Shown here in pieces: positions 13,152 to 16,098 of a DNA stretch of 16,098 bases (position 1 is the first letter of the stretch; every line of letters begins with the position of its first letter). Both the position numbers and the translations under genes were made by a program. Source of the DNA: NIOZ-UU13 sp964417935 (lineage in GTDB: Bacteria; Planctomycetota; Phycisphaerae; Sedimentisphaerales; Anaerobacaceae). The notes beneath the pieces are model-generated. The model was not told the DNA's origin. It saw only the letters and a program-made list of their open reading frames with translations, and did not search any database. The stretch spans positions 1 through 16,098 of the forward strand of contig CAYQKF010000116.1 in assembly GCA_964417935.1 (NCBI GenBank), given 5' to 3'.

Positions 13152-14327
13152 ATGCGAAAGAATGCCAAAGTCATACTTATGATGGAAACCTCAAGAACGT
13201 ACGGGCGGTCCATTCTGCGTGGAATAGCCAAGTATTCTCATGTTCACGGGCCTTGGATATTCTATAGAAGGGCCCCATTCTACTGGGGAACCGGCGGCAT
13301 AAAAGTAACTTTGGAATGGCTGCTTAAGTTGGATGCCGATGGTATGATTTTACGTGAGCAACGTAAACGAAAACAGACTGAAGAGATCCTTGCCATGGGG
13401 CTTCCTACTGTCGTTTCTCCTTACACAGAGCCATTTCCGGGTTTGCCCAACATCCTGACTGACGATGCGGCCATCGGGAGAATGGCCGCTGAGTATTTTC
13501 TGCATCGAGGCTTCAAGCAATTCGCCTATTGCGGATTTGGGGACATGTATTATTGGTCCCGCCAACGTGGCACGAGCTTCCGTCAGAGAGCTGCTGAAGC
13601 TGGGTTTGGAGCCCAATCCTATGAACGGGCAAAGCCAAAGGCTCCACATTCATGGGAGAAAGAGCAGGCTATCCTGGTTGACTGGCTAAAATCGTTGCCA
13701 AAGCCCATTGGTCTGATGGCTTGTAATGATGATCGAAGTCAATACGTGCTCGAGGCCTGCAAAATGGCGGGTCTTGATGTGCCGGAGCAGGTCGCTATCA
13801 TTGGCCTCGGCAATGACGACCTGATCTGTAACCTGGCAACCCCCCCACTGTCCAGTATCGCTCTCAGTGGTGAAAAGGCTGGGTACGAAGCCGCTGCAAT
13901 GCTGCACAAACTGATGGAAGGCAAGGAAATAACAGACCAGACGATAGTTGTCCGACCGACCTATGTTATGAGCAGACAATCGACCGATATTCTGGCGATA
14001 GAAGACCGCGATGTAGCCGCAGCCTTGCGTTTTATCCACCAACGGGCCAAGAAGGAACGCATTCAGGTCGATGACGTCCTGCAAGCGGTTGCTCTGTCCC
14101 GCCGTAGCCTATATAACCGATTTGCCAAGATATTAGGCCGGCCGGTGCACGAAGAGATCAAACGTGTCCGTGTAGAGGAGCTTGTCTCTATGCTGGTAAG
14201 CACACACCTGTCAATATCTCAAATCGCCTCTATACTCGGCTGCTCGGATATAAAGAACCTCGCCCGGTACTTCAAAAAGGCCAAAGGAATGAGCCCGCTT
14301 GAGTATCGCAAGCAGCATTGCCTATAA
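13152..14327 (+). CDS. XylR-family transcriptional regulator (LacI-type sensor, AraC-type DNA-binding domain)
   Basis: This protein has 391 residues from the ATG at 13152. Residues 1-280 form a periplasmic-binding-protein-like sensor (TYGRSILRGIAKYS near 16-30, NILTDDAAIGRMAAEYF near 100-116, ACNDDRSQ at 190-197, AIIGLGNDDLICNLATPPLSSI near 215-236), as in E. coli XylR and LacI-family effector domains. Residues 285-391 form an AraC domain with two helix-turn-helix units (about 305-325 and 353-375) and the closing KAKGMSPLEYRKQ. It probably senses a sugar and controls this locus or the downstream LamG gene. The start is uncertain: an in-frame TTG lies at 13128, other ATGs lie at 13179 and 13182, and no strong ribosome-binding site precedes any of them. 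It is divergent from the 11845-12705 gene and stands alone on its strand. Confidence 0.9.
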   Translation: MRKNAKVILMMETSRTYGRSILRGIAKYSHVHGPWIFYRRAPFYWGTGGIKVTLEWLLKLDADGMILREQRKRKQTEEILAMGLPTVVSPYTEPFPGLPNILTDDAAIGRMAAEYFLHRGFKQFAYCGFGDMYYWSRQRGTSFRQRAAEAGFGAQSYERAKPKAPHSWEKEQAILVDWLKSLPKPIGLMACNDDRSQYVLEACKMAGLDVPEQVAIIGLGNDDLICNLATPPLSSIALSGEKAGYEAAAMLHKLMEGKEITDQTIVVRPTYVMSRQSTDILAIEDRDVAAALRFIHQRAKKERIQVDDVLQAVALSRRSLYNRFAKILGRPVHEEIKRVRVEELVSMLVSTHLSISQIASILGCSDIKNLARYFKKAKGMSPLEYRKQHCL

Positions 14328-14753
14328 TCTTAAATTTCAAGTTTCAAATTCTGTGCTGCGTGCACGAAATGACGATTTTTTGGGACGAAATGAGGTTCCA
14401 TCCCGGGCGTCATTAGATGATAATAAGGAGGATTTATTTTTTAGTCGAATTACCCAAGGGTTTCGCATGGCGAAAAAGTGCAAAAGTCAAGCTAAGGAAG
14501 GAATTGTATGGTGTAATGGCGCACGGTCGTAGAGTGGGCTTTCTGCCGCAGAATCGCGTTTTATAATTTCAATTAACAGCTCATATTGAGCTTTTGAAGG
14601 AAGGAGATAGACCCAAATGCTAAGAAGTTGTGCTAAGCAAGCACAGGAGTTGATTTCGATGGAGGGGAATTTTTTTATCTGTTTTGTTGGTGTTTTGGTG
14701 TGTAGCCAAAACCCAAAAATTATTATGTTAACCTTTTATGGAGGAGTATTATC
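14328..14753 (+). other. Intergenic region before the LamG gene
   Basis: The 426-bp gap holds several small signals. AAGGAGG near 14424 has no start codon at a sensible distance. The hairpin TTTCGC-ATG-GCGAAA lies at 14461-14475, a perfect TATAAT at 14562-14567 without a convincing -35, and the palindrome AGCTCA-TAT-TGAGCT at 14578-14592. A small ORF starts at 14617. The TATAAT would give a leader of about 180 nt for the LamG gene. No repeat of the families seen elsewhere in the window is present. Confidence 0.4.
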
Positions 14754-14769
14754 ATGTGTAAGAAATTGA
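14617..14769 (+). CDS. Possible 50-residue leader peptide overlapping the LamG gene start
   Basis: An ATG at 14617, with GGAAGGAGATAG upstream (AAGGAG about 11 nt away), opens a 50-codon frame. It has a hydrophobic middle (FFICFVGVLVC, residues 19-29) and ends at a TGA (14767-14769) 16 nt inside the LamG gene, in another frame. Translation of it would run over the LamG ribosome-binding site (GGAGGAG, 14740-14746), so it could couple to or modulate LamG translation. I do not recognise the peptide. It may equally be chance, because short frames with an AG-rich upstream sequence are common. Confidence 0.3.
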   Translation: MLRSCAKQAQELISMEGNFFICFVGVLVCSQNPKIIMLTFYGGVLSCVRN

Positions 14770-16098
14770 TTTATTTGGTTTCTTTTATTTTGGTGCTGGG
14801 CCTGGTTCTGACGAGTGTAGTCAAAGGCGCTGACCCTAATCTTATCGGCTATTGGCGGTTCGATGAGGGAACCGGGACCATCGCCACAGACTCAAGTGGC
14901 AACGGCAACGATGGGACCCTCGTTGGTGGTCCGCAATGGGTGGCTGGCCAGCTAAAGGGTGCACTGCAGTTAGACGGAATAGATGATTATGTTGATTGCG
15001 GCAATGATCCGAGCTTAGACATTACCGATGCGATCACGATGGCGCTATGGGTCAATCGACTCAGCGGCGGTACTGCAGGCAACCGGTGCTTGGTGACCAA
15101 GAGAGGCGCGTGGGTCGACCCCGGCTACTCCTTCTGGCACAACTACGACGGCAATATGTTGGCATCATTAAGGGACCAGGACGGCTCCGTGAACTACAAC
15201 TTCTTCTTTACAGCTCCGCCTGTGGACGAGTGGCACCACATTGCATTCACATGGGAGGATACCACAGATGTAATGAAGGGCTACATCGACGGTGTGCAAA
15301 GCGCCACAACCCTTTCCTTTCCCGGTCCTATCGGGACGGCCGTCCAGTCCCTGAGGATTGGTGCCTATGACGGGGACCAACCCCGTAATATCAAGTGCAT
15401 CTTCGACGATGTGCGGATTTACAACCGGGCATTAACGCCGGAAGAGATTCAACAAGCCATGATAGGTAAGGAAATGGGACTTGCCTATGACCCAAGTCCG
15501 GCTGATGAGGCGACAGATGTGCCGCGAGAGGTGGTCCTTGGCTGGGAGCCGGGAGAATTTGCAGCGCCGACAAACGGGCACAAAGTCTATTTTGGTGAGA
15601 GCTTCGACGATGTCAATGATGCCGTTGGCGGCGTCGCCCAGACTGCTGCCGGCTATGCTCCGGCACAACGCCTTGATTTTGGCAAGACTTACTACTGGCG
15701 GGTCGATGAAGTCAATGCCCCACCAACCAGCCATATAGAGTTCAAAGGTGAAGTCTGGAGCTTTACGGCTGAGCCATTTGCTTATCCTATTGCCGGCGAG
15801 AGAATAACTGTTACAGCTTCCAGCAGCGGCATAGATCAAGAACCCGAAAATACCGTGAACGGCTCTGGACTGGATGCTGATGGCCTGCACTCAATAGAAG
15901 CGACGGATGTGTGGCTTAGCGGTAGTGAACCGAACGGGGCCTGGATTGAATTTGAGTTCGACAAGGTTTGCAAACTTCACCAGATGTGGGTATGGAACCA
16001 TAATACATTTAATGAGCCTATTATCGGTTACGGGATCAAGGAAGCTACCATTGAGTACTCGGCCGACGGGGCCAACTGGACGACATTGGGAACTACTC
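14754..16098 (+). CDS. Exported LamG / F5/8 type C-like surface protein, 3' end outside window
   Basis: The frame is open from the ATG at 14754 to the window end (448 codons seen, no stop). GGAGGAG is 7 nt upstream. A signal peptide (hydrophobic residues 5-24, cleavage near Gly25-Ala26) precedes a LamG/concanavalin A-like domain at about 29-226, with DDYVDCG, WHHIAFTWE and FDDVRIYNRALTPEEI. Residues 243-340 resemble an Fn3-like spacer (SPADEATDVP, LGWEPGE, YYWRVDEVN). From 341 a discoidin/F5/8 type C-like carbohydrate-binding domain begins (TASSSG, DQEPENTVNGSGLDADG, WIEFEFDKVCKLHQMWVWN, ATIEYSADGANW). It is probably secreted or surface-bound and binds polysaccharide; a PEP-CTERM anchor or further domains may follow. 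Its place beside a sugar regulator and sugar-enzyme genes fits a glycan-use role. No catalytic domain is seen so far. Confidence 0.85.
   Translation, partial: MCKKLIYLVSFILVLGLVLTSVVKGADPNLIGYWRFDEGTGTIATDSSGNGNDGTLVGGPQWVAGQLKGALQLDGIDDYVDCGNDPSLDITDAITMALWVNRLSGGTAGNRCLVTKRGAWVDPGYSFWHNYDGNMLASLRDQDGSVNYNFFFTAPPVDEWHHIAFTWEDTTDVMKGYIDGVQSATTLSFPGPIGTAVQSLRIGAYDGDQPRNIKCIFDDVRIYNRALTPEEIQQAMIGKEMGLAYDPSPADEATDVPREVVLGWEPGEFAAPTNGHKVYFGESFDDVNDAVGGVAQTAAGYAPAQRLDFGKTYYWRVDEVNAPPTSHIEFKGEVWSFTAEPFAYPIAGERITVTASSSGIDQEPENTVNGSGLDADGLHSIEATDVWLSGSEPNGAWIEFEFDKVCKLHQMWVWNHNTFNEPIIGYGIKEATIEYSADGANWTTLGTT

Noticed and set aside
14467..14532. 21-codon frame starting inside the TTTCGC-ATG-GCGAAA hairpin
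   Set aside because: It has no ribosome-binding site at a proper distance and no recognisable features; kept only as part of the intergenic description.

Overview
The window looks like chromosomal DNA of a planctomycete, most likely from the Phycisphaerae/Sedimentisphaerales side of the phylum. This is inferred from gene style rather than a marker gene. The pointers are several Tat-exported TIM-barrel 'sugar phosphate isomerase/epimerase' proteins, paralogous Gfo/Idh/MocA oxidoreductases, a XylR-type LacI/AraC hybrid regulator, a LamG surface protein, and intergenic DNA full of short dispersed repeats. There is no rRNA, tRNA, CRISPR array or classical transposase.

Layout. 1-606 is repeat-rich DNA ending in a plausible promoter. 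607-1782 (+) encodes an exported SH3-domain protein. A nested palindromic repeat (1805-1969) separates it from four minus-strand genes (1988-7145): a Tat-exported hydroxypyruvate-isomerase-like TIM barrel, a cytoplasmic TIM barrel, a Tat-exported Gfo/Idh/MocA oxidoreductase and a cytoplasmic one. A 397-bp divergent control region (7146-7542) leads to the plus-strand genes at 7543-11089: an enolase-superfamily enzyme, a TIM barrel and a third Gfo/Idh/MocA oxidoreductase. From 11109 to 11816 there is a dense repeat block that includes a GIY-YIG nuclease gene lying between repeat ends. Then come a Tat-exported TIM barrel (11845-12705, -), a XylR-family regulator (13152-14327, +), a 426-bp gap with a possible small ORF, and the first 448 codons of a LamG / F5/8-type surface protein that runs off the end.

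How the genes may work together. Eight enzymes (four TIM barrels, three NAD(P)-type oxidoreductases and one muconate-lactonizing-type enolase-superfamily member) plus a sugar-responsive regulator look like a carbohydrate or polyol catabolic locus. It has no kinase, transporter or recognisable glycoside hydrolase in view. Three of the enzymes carry twin-arginine signals, so an oxidation/isomerisation step outside the cytoplasm seems likely, followed by cytoplasmic steps. The pairing resembles oxidise-then-eliminate or inositol-type pathways, but the substrate cannot be read from the sequence.

The most unusual signal is non-coding. Two elements of about 160 bp (9852-10013 and, in opposite orientation, 12743-12901) each fold into the same three-stem architecture. 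Their stems are almost perfectly paired within a copy, yet differ between copies by matched, compensatory changes. Both sit 35-37 nt upstream of the start codon of a sugar-metabolism gene, in the same orientation relative to that gene. They could be a structured leader family or palindromic mobile elements. A second notable pattern is that copies of a roughly 92-104 bp 'TGTCAT..CTGAG / CTCAGAATGACA' repeat lie inside unrelated longer inverted repeats, and one related copy carries the GIY-YIG gene.
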